55,860 bases of DNA from the NCBI GenBank assembly GCA_964536085.1, contig CAZHWR010000006.1:1-55860 (forward strand), written 5' to 3'. Made by a program: the position numbers and the translations under genes. A model generated the notes under the pieces. The model worked only from the letters and a program-made list of their open reading frames with translations, had not been told where the DNA came from and did no database searches. Positions 17,706-25,773 of the stretch are shown in pieces. Source of the DNA: CAZHWR01 sp964536085 (GTDB lineage Bacteria; Bacillota; Clostridia; Oscillospirales; Ruminococcaceae). Position 1 is the stretch's first letter. Each line of letters opens with the position of its first letter.

Positions 17706-18650
17706 TTGGAGATAATAAAGTCGCTTGAAGCGTTTTCACCCAAAAAAACTGTTGTTGCGCTGGGCTTGTTTGATGGCGTCCATTTGGGTCACGCTGCGGT
17801 TATCGACAAAGCGTGCTCGCTTGCCCGGAGTTTTGGAGCAGTTCCTGCGGTATTTACGTTTTCAGTGGACGGCGACCGACCTGATAAAAAGAAAAATCAG
17901 GGGCTTATAACCACCGATTCGGTAAAGCACGACCTGTTTGAACGTCTCGGCGTTTCGGCGGTGTTTACGCCGAAATTCGAGCAGATAAAGGATATTTCCG
18001 CCGAGTCGTTTGTGAACGGTGTTTTGATTGACGCTTTGGGCGCTAATGCGATTGTCTGCGGACATGATTTTCACTTCGGCAAGGGCGCAGCCGCGTCCGT
18101 CGGTGAACTGACGGTACACGCTGAACAGCGCAGATGCGGGGTTTGGGTTGTCCCGGCAAAAAAATCGCCGGACGGCGAGGTTATATCTTCCACACGGATA
18201 CGCGCCTTGCTCGAAGAGGGAAAAATCAAAGAAGCAAACGAATTGTTGGGCTATTGCTACCGTATAGATTTCGAGGTCGAGTCGGGGCGGCATTTGGGCT
18301 CTAAGCTCGGTTTCCCGACGATAAATCAGGCGTACGCCGCAGGCTATGCCGTCCCGAAATTCGGAGTTTACGCGGCGGCGGCTTTTGTAAAGGGAAAATA
18401 CTATCCTGCGGTCGCGAACGTGGGCGTTAAGCCAACGGTGGGCGGGGTTGAAAATCCGCTCGCCGAAACGTATATCATGGGAGTAGACAGCGACTTGTAC
18501 GGAAAGCATGTTAACGTTTCGTTTTTGGATTTTCTGCGCCCGGAAAAGAAGTTTGATTCTATTGACGAGCTCAAAAGACAGATAGCGATAAATTCCCGTC
18601 AGGCGGCTGAAATCTTTGAAAAATCGAAGTTCGCCGCAGTTGACAAATAA
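17706..18650 (+). CDS. ribF: Bifunctional riboflavin kinase/FAD synthetase RibF
   Basis: The enzyme phosphorylates riboflavin to FMN and adenylates FMN to FAD. The N-terminal nucleotidyltransferase domain has FDGVHLGHAAVI (His26, His29) and the ISSTRIRALLEEG segment; the C-terminal flavokinase domain has GRHLGSKLGFPT and NVGVKPTVGG. Translation starts at TTG 17706 directly after truB, with AGGCGG as Shine-Dalgarno. The last 11 bases contain the -35 box of the tRNA-Leu promoter. It is the last gene of the nusA-infB operon. Confidence 0.95.
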   Translation: MEIIKSLEAFSPKKTVVALGLFDGVHLGHAAVIDKACSLARSFGAVPAVFTFSVDGDRPDKKKNQGLITTDSVKHDLFERLGVSAVFTPKFEQIKDISAESFVNGVLIDALGANAIVCGHDFHFGKGAAASVGELTVHAEQRRCGVWVVPAKKSPDGEVISSTRIRALLEEGKIKEANELLGYCYRIDFEVESGRHLGSKLGFPTINQAYAAGYAVPKFGVYAAAAFVKGKYYPAVANVGVKPTVGGVENPLAETYIMGVDSDLYGKHVNVSFLDFLRPEKKFDSIDELKRQIAINSRQAAEIFEKSKFAAVDK

Positions 18651-18668
18651 ATCCCGCTTTGATATACT
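18640..18668 (+). promoter_or_regulatory. Promoter of tRNA-Leu, overlapping the ribF 3' end
   Basis: TTGACA at 18640-18645 and TATACT at 18663-18668 are separated by 17 bp, close to consensus, 38 bp ahead of the tRNA. The -35 lies inside the last codons of ribF. Confidence 0.8.
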
Positions 18669-18705
18669 AATAAGGCTGTTTTTATTGTTAGAACAGCTTA
18701 AATAT

Positions 18706-18788
18706 GCGGGCGTGGCGGAATTGGCAGACGCGTCGGTCTTAGGAGCCGATACTTCGGTGTGCAGGTTCAAGTCCTGTCGCCCGCACCA
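18706..18788 (+). tRNA. tRNA-Leu (anticodon TAG)
   Basis: The acceptor stem GCGGGCG pairs with CGCCCGC, followed by ACCA encoded in the DNA. The anticodon arm is TCGGT-CTTAGGA-GCCGA, giving anticodon TAG, which reads CUN leucine codons. A long variable arm (class II tRNA) and the T-loop GTTCAAGTC are present, consistent with leucine identity. Confidence 0.95.
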
Positions 18789-18791
18789 GTC

Positions 18792-18836
18792 GAGAGCCTC
18801 GACACGCAATTCGCGTAGTTGAGGTTCTTCTTTTTT
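18792..18836 (+). terminator. Intrinsic terminator after tRNA-Leu
   Basis: AGAGCCTCGAC pairs with GTTGAGGTTCT (some GU pairs), extended by ACGC/GCGT around a small loop, followed by TCTTTTTT. It starts 4 bp after the encoded CCA. Confidence 0.8.
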
Positions 18837-18888
18837 ACGGTCTGTACCTCGCGTTCAAATCCGTTATGAACACTCGCACCAGCAGATT

Positions 18889-18925
18889 GAGTTCGGACGC
18901 AGTCCGCGTTCCGAACTCTTTTGTT
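18889..18925 (+). terminator. Second terminator-like hairpin
   Basis: GAGTTCGGA (18889-18897) pairs with TCCGAACTC (18910-18918) followed by TTTTGTTTT. No gene lies between this and the previous terminator, so it probably acts as a backup or is left over from a lost gene. The bases in between, 18837-18888, hold nothing recognisable. Confidence 0.6.
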
Positions 18926-18992
18926 TTACAGGTAAAGTTGCTTAAACAAAACGGTATTTATGCTATGCTTGATTTTAAATGGAGGGCTGCAT

Positions 18993-19300
18993 ATGGAAGG
19001 GCGCCTTGAAGTTGTTTTGGAGGCTGTGACCGAGGTTATAATCGAGTGCTGGATTTATCTCATGCAGCTTATCATTCCGAAAAAAATATCGGCAAAAAGG
19101 CTCGTGCGGCGCTTCGAATTGTCGTCGTGATTGTCACCGTAATACTGTTTATATCAATGATTGTCGGATTTTTTGCTCTGATTTCGGGTGATGAATATGA
19201 AAAACAAATAGGCGGATATCTGTTGTTTATTCCGTTCGGGATAAGCATTTTGCAGATTTCGGCGGGAATTTTAGTCAGGATGATTTCAAAGAAAAAGTAA
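18993..19300 (+). pseudogene. Small membrane protein gene broken by one frameshift
   Basis: The ATG at 18993 (after GGAGGG) opens a frame beginning MEGRLEVVLEAVTEVIIE that ends early at a TGA near 19129. A second frame covering 19046-19300 supplies a basic segment and two hydrophobic helices (about 25-48 and 58-76 of that frame) ending VRMISKKK. Joining them around 19085-19095, in or near the A-rich runs, by one base change gives a product of about 102 aa with an amphipathic N-terminus and two membrane helices. It resembles small clostridial membrane proteins of unknown function (recalled, not verified). It may be a true pseudogene, a sequencing error in a homopolymer, or programmed slippage; decay is favoured because the next gene is also broken. 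Confidence 0.6.
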
Positions 19301-19331
19301 TTCTGCAGCTGCGGACGAAAGGATGATTATA

Positions 19332-20001
19332 ATGGATTTAAAGGAAGCGATGGAAAAGTGCCACTCGGTGCGTCAATATTGAAAGCAGGAGTATCGGTGA
19401 AGCCGGGAAACAGTCGCTGCGGGAAATGATAGGGCAGTGCAACGAACAGAGAGGACTGCACATACAGCTTGTATGCGACGAGCCAAAGGCATTTAGCGGA
19501 TTTATGGCGCGGTACGGAAAATTTCCGGGCGTTAGCAATTATATAGCCAGGATAGGCAAAAAGGGCGCGGACTTGGAGGAAAAGTGCGGCTACTACGGAG
19601 AAAAGCTTGCTTTAAAGGCTTAACAGCTAGGGCTAAACACCTGCTGGGCGGCGATGACCTACAGCAAAATCAAGACCGCGTTTAAAATAGAGTCGGGAGA
19701 AAAGCTTTGCTTGGTTATCGCAGTCGGTTACGGCAAAACGCAGGGTACTGCGCATAAATCAAAGTCAATGCGGGAGGTTGTAATAAACAGCGGAGATAAT
19801 CTGCCGGACTGGTTTGAAAAGGGTGTAAAAGCCGCTCTGCTTGCGCCTACGGCGGTCAATCAGCAAAAATTTTCTTTTGGCGTTAAAGGCGACAAGGTGT
19901 CCGCAAATGCGGGAAAGGGATTTTACAGTAAAATCGACCTCGGGATTGCAAAATATCATTTTGAGGTAGGCGCGGGCAAAGAAAATTTCGAGTGGGAGTA
20001 A
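19332..20001 (+). pseudogene. Nitroreductase family protein, degraded
   Basis: ATG 19332 starts MDLKEAMEKCHSVRQY, the usual N-terminus of FMN-dependent nitroreductases, but a TGA follows directly. The reading continues in another frame (ESRSIGEAGKQSLREMIG, then HIQLVCDEPKAFSGF, YGKFPGV, LEEKCGYYGEKLALKA), meets a TAA at 19621-19623, and resumes in the same frame with QLGLNTCWAAMTYSKIK up to KENFEWE. One frameshift and two stops therefore break the gene. The intact family reduces nitro compounds or flavins using NAD(P)H. Coverage from N- to C-terminus shows inactivation was recent enough to leave the rest readable. Confidence 0.85.
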
Positions 20002-20107
20002 TTTGTCGGCGGACAATGCGGATAATAATCCATTTTATTTTATGGTTGAGTAAATCGGCAAATATATACGAAAAGGATGAGCACTGTACATAGTGTATTA
20101 TTTAAAT

Positions 20108-20150
20108 AAAAAAGGGACCCGAAAAGCAATTTGCTTTCGGATTCCTTTTT
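20108..20150. terminator. Bidirectional terminator
   Basis: A near-perfect stem joins AAAAAGGGACCCGAAA with TTTCGGATTCCTTTTT, with AGC/GCT extending it. A-runs on one side and T-runs on the other allow termination in both directions. It separates the nitroreductase remnant from the tRNA-fMet transcript. Confidence 0.7.
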
Positions 20151-20206
20151 GGCTGCCAAGGCGTTACGAGACAGATGCCGCTTCCGGCGCGTACACCCTG
20201 CATAAA

Positions 20207-20242
20207 TAAAAAAGAGTCTGAACGCAAATTGCGCTCAGACTC
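20207..20242 (-). terminator. Terminator of tRNA-fMet
   Basis: On the minus strand GAGTCTGAGCGCAA pairs with TTGCGTTCAGACTC and is followed by six T residues, starting about 5 bp after the tRNA 3' end. Confidence 0.85.
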
Positions 20243-20246
20243 AGAC

Positions 20247-20323
<77 letters not shown>

Positions 20324-20361
20324 GCATTTAAAAATCGTGACCATCTGTGCCAGTGCTTTTA

Positions 20362-20390
20362 ATAATACCATAAATACAAAGAGTTGTCAA
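20362..20390 (-). promoter_or_regulatory. Promoter of tRNA-fMet
   Basis: On the minus strand TTGACA (20385-20390) and TATTAT (20362-20367) have a 17-bp spacer, 39 bp ahead of the tRNA 5' end. Confidence 0.75.
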
Positions 20391-20469
20391 TACAATTTTG
20401 GCTTTTTCTTATATCGGGCTTTGCGGAAGCTTTGTGATTTTTATAGGAAAGCCTCCGCGCCCGTGCAGT

Positions 20470-21078
20470 TTATCCGAAAAGCGAGTTTTTGATTGACTCT
20501 ATCACTTCGACAAATTTGAATTTTATCTCGTATTTCGGCTCGTTTTCAACAATATCTGTTTGCGCCTCGCTCAAAACGTCGCTCAGTTCTTTTTTAGGCT
20601 GTGCGGACGGCAGGCAGATGGGCGGATACATTACGCACCACCAATTTTGACCGGCCGCTTCTCCTATAGTAATGCGCAAAGCGTCGTATTTTCCCGCGGG
20701 CATTGTTATGTCGCCGTATTGTCTGGTGTCAAAAAACATGTTGACTACCTGTGCTTTAACAGTATATGAATATCCTTCTTCTTTTATGACCTGCCGTGCA
20801 ATTGATTCTATTAAAACCAGGTTTTGCCCGGCGCTGTTTTTGGCGCTTTCGGCGCTTTGGCAGTCGAACATGCCCTTGGTGCGGCTCAAAATAGCGTCGC
20901 GCACCTTTAGCTTCAGTTGTTGATCCTGCGCGGAGTCTGAATTAGCAATTATGTGAAGCCTGAAAACGCTTTTTCTTATCTCGGCGCACTCTTTTGCGAA
21001 GCCCGAAAAGCTTGTGAACAGTATTGCCATGGCAAGTCCTACCGAAACGGCAATTATCATTTTGCTTATTTTGTGCAT
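20470..21078 (-). CDS. spoIIR: Stage II sporulation protein R
   Basis: SpoIIR is made in the forespore under sigma-F and secreted to the intermembrane space, where it triggers SpoIIGA to process pro-sigma-E in the mother cell. The 202-aa product has an N-terminal signal/membrane segment (about 6-26), FRLHIIANSDSAQDQQLKLKV, and the diagnostic DTRQYGDITMPAGKYDALRI and AAGQNWWCVMYPP motifs. This identifies the organism as a spore former. The ribosome binding site GGACGGA lies in the 3' arm of a hairpin directly upstream. No convincing sigma-F promoter was identified by eye. Confidence 0.93.
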   Translation of the reverse strand: MHKISKMIIAVSVGLAMAILFTSFSGFAKECAEIRKSVFRLHIIANSDSAQDQQLKLKVRDAILSRTKGMFDCQSAESAKNSAGQNLVLIESIARQVIKEEGYSYTVKAQVVNMFFDTRQYGDITMPAGKYDALRITIGEAAGQNWWCVMYPPICLPSAQPKKELSDVLSEAQTDIVENEPKYEIKFKFVEVIESIKNSLFG

Positions 21079-21080
21079 AA

Positions 21081-21136
21081 AAAAATCCGTCCTTTGTTAG
21101 ATTGTTTGCATGCAATCTGATTATGGACGAATTTTT
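21081..21136 (-). promoter_or_regulatory. Hairpin between ispE and spoIIR that overlaps the spoIIR Shine-Dalgarno
   Basis: On the minus strand AAAAATTCGTCC (21136-21125) pairs with GGACGGATTTTT (21092-21081), extended inward by AGATTG/CAATCT. It ends in a T-run and could terminate ispE transcripts. The same 3' arm contains GGACGGA, the only good ribosome binding site for spoIIR, 7 nt before its ATG, so folding would hide it. Confidence 0.6.
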
Positions 21137-21141
21137 CAGTT

Positions 21142-22011
21142 TTATTCAGATTTTATAATTTTTACTCCTTGACCGACAGGACGGCAGACGGCTTTAAACG
21201 GCGCGTTTATTTTGTCAAGGCAGCTTTCGGCGGATTTTCGAGTGCTGAATAAACCGTACACCGCCGAGCCGCTTCCCGTCATCAGCGCGCCGTGCGCCGA
21301 GCTTTTGAGCATAACGCTTTTAATGTCCTTTGATTTGTCGGGGATACAAACAGATTCCAAAGCGTTGCAGAGATATGCTCCGATTTTCGGAAGACTTTGC
21401 AAGTCAAGCGCGGATAAGATTTTGTTTGTACCCGCGTTGCGGTGCGAGGGCGAGGAGTCGTACGCCGCAAATGCGTTTGCGGTGTCGACCCCGCAGTTGG
21501 GCTTTGCTGCTGCAATAAAGCAGTCGGGCATAACGGGTAGTTCGGTGAGCTGCTCCCCGATCCCTTTCGCAAGAAGCGTGCCGCCTTTTATACAAAATGG
21601 AATATCCGCGCCTATTTCTACTCCAAGTTTGATTAAATCATCGTCGGTACATGCTGTTTCGTATAGAGTATTCAGAGCGTGCAGGATCGCTGCGCCGTCG
21701 GCGCTTCCGCCCGCCATACCTGCCTGAGACGGTATGTGCTTTTGGATTTCAATATCCGCGCCGCCGTTGATATCGTAACGGGTCAAAAAACTCTCGGCGC
21801 ATTTGTATGTAATGTTTCGGCGGTCGGTAGGGACAGTCGGGTCGTCGCAGAAAATGCGTATATTGCTCCGAGTTTTCTTAACAGTCACAATATCGTGCAG
21901 GCTTATCGACTGCATGACCATTTCAAGCGAATGATAGCCGTTTTCCAATTTGCCGATAATATCGAGCGAAAGATTTATTTTTGCGTATGCGTTAAGCGTT
22001 ATGGTGTTCAA
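21142..22011 (-). CDS. ispE: 4-diphosphocytidyl-2-C-methyl-D-erythritol kinase
   Basis: IspE phosphorylates CDP-methylerythritol in the non-mevalonate (MEP) isoprenoid pathway. It is a GHMP kinase: the ATP-binding motif PSQAGMAGGSADGAA lies at residues 94-108, the N-terminal AYAKINLSLDI contains the conserved Lys11, and GADIPFC contains Asp136 near the catalytic site; LMTGSGSAVYGLF is the C-terminal GHMP motif. The 289-aa length is standard. spoIIR follows on the same strand. Confidence 0.95.
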   Translation of the reverse strand: MNTITLNAYAKINLSLDIIGKLENGYHSLEMVMQSISLHDIVTVKKTRSNIRIFCDDPTVPTDRRNITYKCAESFLTRYDINGGADIEIQKHIPSQAGMAGGSADGAAILHALNTLYETACTDDDLIKLGVEIGADIPFCIKGGTLLAKGIGEQLTELPVMPDCFIAAAKPNCGVDTANAFAAYDSSPSHRNAGTNKILSALDLQSLPKIGAYLCNALESVCIPDKSKDIKSVMLKSSAHGALMTGSGSAVYGLFSTRKSAESCLDKINAPFKAVCRPVGQGVKIIKSE

Positions 22012-22125
22012 AATTTATCCTCCGATGTCTGTTTGTGTTTATTATAGTGGATTTGAAGAGTTTTAGCAATGGGTAAATTTAGTATCAAAACGGGCTCAAA
22101 TTGGCTATATTGCTTAAATTTGATT

Positions 22126-22154
22126 TTGATTTTATTTAGATTATATGTTAAAAT
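22126..22154 (+). promoter_or_regulatory. Promoter of the 144-aa lipoprotein
   Basis: TTGATT (22126-22131) and TAAAAT (22149-22154) with a 17-bp spacer and a TGT just before the -10, 54 bp ahead of the coding start, in AT-rich sequence. Confidence 0.5.
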
Positions 22155-22207
22155 AATCCATAGCAATAAACCGATATAATAAATCAGAGAAACAGGAGAA
22201 AAAGGTA

Positions 22208-22642
22208 ATGAAAAAATTGTTGGCAGCGGTGTTGTCACTGACATTTGCACTGTCTATGATGACGGCTTGCTCGGGCAACACAGAGCAAACTCAAAGCACG
22301 GCGGAGAGTACCGAATCGACCGTGCAGACGACCGACAATGCGAATCAGAGCGCGGCGGAGGACAGCTCGGACGACGTGGAGTCGTGGGAAGATTTTTTGA
22401 ATCAGTATGAAACGTGGGTCGACAATTATATTGAGATTACGGAAAAATATAAGGCTGATCCCACGGATACCTCCGTGTTGTCAGACTATACAGAGCTTGC
22501 GCAAGAAGCAAGCGACTGGTCGGCAAGGGCGGGTAAATTCCAGAGCGAGCTTGAAAGCGCGTCCGCGGAGGAACTGCAGGAGTATACGGAAAAATTAACG
22601 GAAATTATCAGTAAATTGACCGACGCTACCACAAGCGGTTAA
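22208..22642 (+). CDS. Small secreted lipoprotein of unknown function
   Basis: The N-terminus MKKLLAAVLSLTFALSMMTA is a signal peptide ending in a lipobox-like MTAC with lipidation at Cys21. A Ser/Thr/Gln/Glu-rich spacer (about 22-60) leads to an acidic, mostly helical C-terminal domain (about 60-144) with Trp residues and KLTEIISKLTDA. It resembles small clostridial lipoproteins with a helical C-terminal domain, but no function is recognised. The gene stands alone, with its own promoter, an AGGAGAAAAAGG ribosome binding site and a strong terminator. Confidence 0.85.
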   Translation: MKKLLAAVLSLTFALSMMTACSGNTEQTQSTAESTESTVQTTDNANQSAAEDSSDDVESWEDFLNQYETWVDNYIEITEKYKADPTDTSVLSDYTELAQEASDWSARAGKFQSELESASAEELQEYTEKLTEIISKLTDATTSG

Positions 22643-22658
22643 AAGAGAAGCAAATCAT

Positions 22659-22697
22659 AAACCCGCCCTGCAATTTATATTGCAGGGCGGGTTTTCT
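22659..22697 (+). terminator. Terminator of the lipoprotein gene
   Basis: AAACCCGCCCTGCAAT pairs almost perfectly with ATTGCAGGGCGGGTTT around a tiny loop, followed by TCTTCTG. Strong G:C-rich stem. Confidence 0.85.
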
Positions 22698-22780
22698 TCT
22701 GTATTAATATTCGTTTATTCACAGCAAGTTAAATGGGGCTTTGCAGTCAAAGCGGCGCTCACCGTGAAAATGACGCGATA

Positions 22781-23950
22781 TCACAGCCCGTTTACAAACC
22801 GTTCGATTCGTTTTATAGCTTCCGCTAGATGGCTGAGGGAGTAGGAATAAGAAATCCTCACATATCCCGCGCCGCTTTCGCCGAACGCAGTGCCGGGGAT
22901 AACGGCGACCTTTTCCGAATAGAGCAGCTTTTCGCAAAATTCGTCCGATGTGAGACCTGTGCTTTTTATCGACGGAAAAACGTAGAACGCGCCCTCCGGC
23001 TCGAAGCAGTCAAGCCCTATACGGTTCAGGTTGTCCACCAGAAATCTGCGGCGCATATCGTATTCATCTACCATCTGCTGTATTTCGTCGTCACATTCTT
23101 TGAGCGCGGTGACGGCAGCGTACTGGCTGGTGGTCGGAGCGCACATTATCGCAAACTGATGAACCTTTGTCATCTGTTTTACTATAGGCTCCGGTCCCGC
23201 CGCGTAGCCCAGGCGCCAGCCTGTCATGGCGTACGCCTTGGAAAATCCGTTTACAACTATTGTCCTTTCGCGCATATCCGACAGACTTGCAATCGAGACA
23301 TGCTTTGCGCCGTTGTATGTAAGCTCCGCGTAAATTTCGTCGGACAGCACCATGATGTTTGTTCCGCGCAAAACCTCGGCGATGCTTTCAAGATCCTCCT
23401 TGCGCATTATCCCGCCGGTGGGATTATTCGGGAACGGCAGAACAAGCAGCTTTGTTTTGTCGGTTATCTTTTCTTTTAATTCATCTGCGGTGAGCTTGAA
23501 TTTGTTTTCCGCTTTTGTTTGTATCGGCACGCTTACGCCCTGCTGCATTTTTACTATCGGAGAGTAGCATACGAAGCACGGTTCGGGAATCAAAACCTCG
23601 TCTCCGGGATTTACGAGCGAGCGTATGCAGATGTCTATAGCTTCACTTCCGCCGACGGTCACGCAGATTTCGGAATCCGGTTTGTATGTCAAATAAAAGC
23701 GGCGGTTTAGATATTCGGAAATCTGCGTTCGCAGCTCCGCAAGCCCCGAGTTCGAGGTATACCACGTTTTGCCGCGCTGAAGCGAGTCGATACCGGCTTT
23801 CCTTATTTCCCACGGGGTCTGAAAATCCGGCTCGCCGACCCCGAGCGAAATAACGTCGTCCATTTCCTCGGCGATGCTGAAAAATTTCCTGATGCCGCTC
23901 GGTTTTATTTCACGTATGCGCTCGGACAGTACCGAGTTATAATCTATCAC
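22781..23950 (-). CDS. PLP-dependent class I/II aminotransferase
   Basis: A fold-type I aminotransferase related to aspartate/aromatic aminotransferases of the PatA group. The PLP lysine is Lys238 in SKAYAMTGWRLGY; PNNPTGG (about 174-180), DEIYAEL (Asp204) and the C-terminal YVRISYS arginine that binds the substrate carboxylate are all present in 389 aa. Its start codon overlaps the end of the Lrp-family regulator by 4 bp, so the two are cotranscribed and the regulator probably senses the amino acid involved. The substrate cannot be decided from sequence alone. Confidence 0.9.
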   Translation of the reverse strand: MIDYNSVLSERIREIKPSGIRKFFSIAEEMDDVISLGVGEPDFQTPWEIRKAGIDSLQRGKTWYTSNSGLAELRTQISEYLNRRFYLTYKPDSEICVTVGGSEAIDICIRSLVNPGDEVLIPEPCFVCYSPIVKMQQGVSVPIQTKAENKFKLTADELKEKITDKTKLLVLPFPNNPTGGIMRKEDLESIAEVLRGTNIMVLSDEIYAELTYNGAKHVSIASLSDMRERTIVVNGFSKAYAMTGWRLGYAAGPEPIVKQMTKVHQFAIMCAPTTSQYAAVTALKECDDEIQQMVDEYDMRRRFLVDNLNRIGLDCFEPEGAFYVFPSIKSTGLTSDEFCEKLLYSEKVAVIPGTAFGESGAGYVRISYSYSLSHLAEAIKRIERFVNGL

Positions 23951-24432
23951 AGGAACGATACCCCTCTTTCGTCTTTCGGCTCGTCAAATAAAATAAAGTG
24001 CTTTTCTTTATACCTTGAAAGTATAAAATGCGTCGCGGTAGACTGAACGGATTCGAGCGTAGCGACCTTGTGCGAAACAAACGTGGCGATATCCCTGAAC
24101 GATTTTCCCGCGACTATAACCGACAAATCATATCCGCCGGACATCAAGTAAACGCTTTCGACTTCGTCGTAAAGCATTATTGTTTTGGCTATTTCTTCAA
24201 ATCCGAGCTGCTTTTTCGGCGTTACCTTGAGTTCGATTATTGCGGTTAAATGCTCGGGCTCGTCTTCAAGCCTTTCGTAGTTGATAATCGCGCTGTAGCC
24301 TTTTATAACCCCGGCTTTTTCGTATTCCTCGATTTTTCGTTCAACCTCCTGCTCGCTTATTCCGAGCGCGGCGGCAAGCTGATCGTTGGTAAAGCGCGCG
24401 TTATCCGCAAGCAGTTTTAAAAGCTTATCCAT
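23947..24432 (-). CDS. Lrp/AsnC family transcriptional regulator
   Basis: The 161-aa protein has an N-terminal winged helix-turn-helix (about 1-60, DKLLKLLADNARFTNDQLAA onward) and a C-terminal RAM/AsnC ligand-binding domain (about 65-150) with VYLMSGGYDLSVIVAGKSF. Such proteins are amino-acid-responsive octameric regulators. It is the first gene of a two-gene operon with the aminotransferase. Confidence 0.9.
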   Translation of the reverse strand: MDKLLKLLADNARFTNDQLAAALGISEQEVERKIEEYEKAGVIKGYSAIINYERLEDEPEHLTAIIELKVTPKKQLGFEEIAKTIMLYDEVESVYLMSGGYDLSVIVAGKSFRDIATFVSHKVATLESVQSTATHFILSRYKEKHFILFDEPKDERGVSFL

Positions 24433-24461
24433 TTGCGTCCATCCTTTCTGTGATTTTAATA

Positions 24462-24491
24462 ATTATACAATATATTTTATATCTGTGTAAA
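24462..24491 (-). promoter_or_regulatory. Promoter of the lrp-like/aminotransferase operon
   Basis: On the minus strand TTTACA (24486-24491) and TATAAT (24462-24467) with an 18-bp spacer, about 30 bp upstream of the regulator start; AGAAAGGATGG is the ribosome binding site. Confidence 0.55.
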
Positions 24492-24500
24492 GTTCGGTAA

Positions 24501-25328
24501 CTATATTTTAATAGCAACAGGCTTTCTTTTTTGAAATATCGTCACCTGGTTAATACCCGCTTTGCGTATGATATCATATGATGTATTGATGTCGCTTGCG
24601 ATATCGCTTGTGTTGTGCGCGTCCGACCCTACAGTTACAAATTCTCCGCCCAGCTCTTTGTATCGATTGAGCAGAACCCTCTCCATGTCGATAACGTCGA
24701 TACCGTTTCTGACGGGCGAGGTGTTAAGCTCAAACGCCTTGCCGGACTGTACGAGCATAGTCAGAATCTTGTCGGTAAGACCGCGGTAGTCGCCGATATT
24801 AACATTCATTTTAAATTTTCCGATAATGTATCTAACGGGATATGTAATATGCGCAAGCGAGTCAAAAAGTCCGAGCGAGCACATGTCGATAAGCTCGTTG
24901 AAATAGCGGGTCAAAATTTCGTGAGTATCCAATTTATCAAACCGCATATAATAAAAGTCCTCTTCACACGCTAAATTGTGCAGAGACCCTAAAACGAAAT
25001 CAAAATCCGCGCTGTTTAAAACCTTGCGCGCTTTTTCGGGATCCTGAGTCGCCTGCCCAAGTTCGACTCCGCACAGGAAAATAGTGTCCGAATCGCTTTT
25101 TTCGCGGTATTCTTTCATTTGGTTCACCGAATTTACAATTGGTGCAATCATGTCGCCGTCAAAAAAGTCGGAATTTTTGTTCTGTCCGGGTACGTACAAG
25201 TCGCAGTGGTCAGTTATGCAAAAGGCGTAAAGCCCGAGCTTCTGCGCCGTTTCAGCCATTTTAAAGACGCTGTCCTCGGCGTCAAACGAATTGTCCGAAT
25301 GACAGTGGCAGTCGATCAAACGGTTCAT
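24501..25328 (-). CDS. PHP-domain phosphoesterase, histidinol-phosphatase (HisJ-like) family
   Basis: A 275-aa PHP-superfamily protein. Metal-binding motifs are DCHCHSDNSFDAED near the N-terminus, FCITDHCDLY (about 37-46), FVLGSLHNL in the middle and VGSDAHNTSDIA near the C-terminus, where the conserved histidines and aspartates coordinate metals. HisJ enzymes dephosphorylate histidinol phosphate in histidine synthesis, but many stand-alone homologues have other or unknown substrates and no his genes are nearby, so the exact reaction is uncertain. Confidence 0.85.
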   Translation of the reverse strand: MNRLIDCHCHSDNSFDAEDSVFKMAETAQKLGLYAFCITDHCDLYVPGQNKNSDFFDGDMIAPIVNSVNQMKEYREKSDSDTIFLCGVELGQATQDPEKARKVLNSADFDFVLGSLHNLACEEDFYYMRFDKLDTHEILTRYFNELIDMCSLGLFDSLAHITYPVRYIIGKFKMNVNIGDYRGLTDKILTMLVQSGKAFELNTSPVRNGIDVIDMERVLLNRYKELGGEFVTVGSDAHNTSDIASDINTSYDIIRKAGINQVTIFQKRKPVAIKI

Positions 25329-25451
25329 ATAATCACCTCGAAAATGTAGTTGTTAAGAATAAACAAGTATAATAAAACCGCTTTGCGCTTTTATTATACC
25401 ATAATTTTTTAATTTGTGGGTATAATAAAGAACAAAATAGCTTTGAGGGGC

Positions 25452-25479
25452 TTGATTTTTCTTCTGTATTATGTATAAT
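25452..25479 (+). promoter_or_regulatory. Promoter of tRNA-Val
   Basis: TTGATT (25452-25457) and TATAAT (25474-25479) with a 16-bp spacer, 18 bp before the tRNA 5' end. Confidence 0.65.
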
Positions 25480-25497
25480 ATAATAGTTGATAAATTT

Positions 25498-25574
25498 GAA
25501 GGCGTAGTTCAGCTGGTCAGAATACTTGCTTGACATGCAAGGGGTCGGTGGTTCAAGTCCACTCGTCTTCACCA
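25498..25574 (+). tRNA. tRNA-Val (anticodon GAC)
   Basis: The acceptor stem GAAGGCG pairs with CGTCTTC (one GU), followed by encoded ACCA. The anticodon arm CTTGC-TTGACAT-GCAAG gives anticodon GAC, reading GUC/GUU valine codons. D-arm and the T-loop GTTCAAGTCC are canonical. Confidence 0.95.
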
Positions 25575-25591
25575 GCAGGCACAGTCTGCGT

Positions 25592-25630
25592 AAAATCCGC
25601 ACACTACACTTAGTGTGCGGATTTTATTTT
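25592..25630 (+). terminator. Terminator of tRNA-Val
   Basis: AAAATCCGCACACTA pairs with TAGTGTGCGGATTTT around a short loop, followed by ATTTTATCC. Perfect 15-bp stem starting 18 bp after the tRNA. Confidence 0.85.
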
Positions 25631-25773
25631 ATCCGTGTTTTTTTGAATGATTAGACGGCTAAAATGCGCTCGGACGCTGCGTTCGTATTATAAGTATAGA
25701 ATAATCGCCGCTTTGCGGGGCAGGATACTTTTACGGCGGGTTAAAAACAGTCCGCTACAGGAGGGTGATGACA

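Noticed and set aside
18850..18888. tRNA-like remnant (GTTCAAATCC followed by CGCACCA)
   Set aside because: The distance from T-loop to CCA is about five bases too long and the T-stem does not pair.
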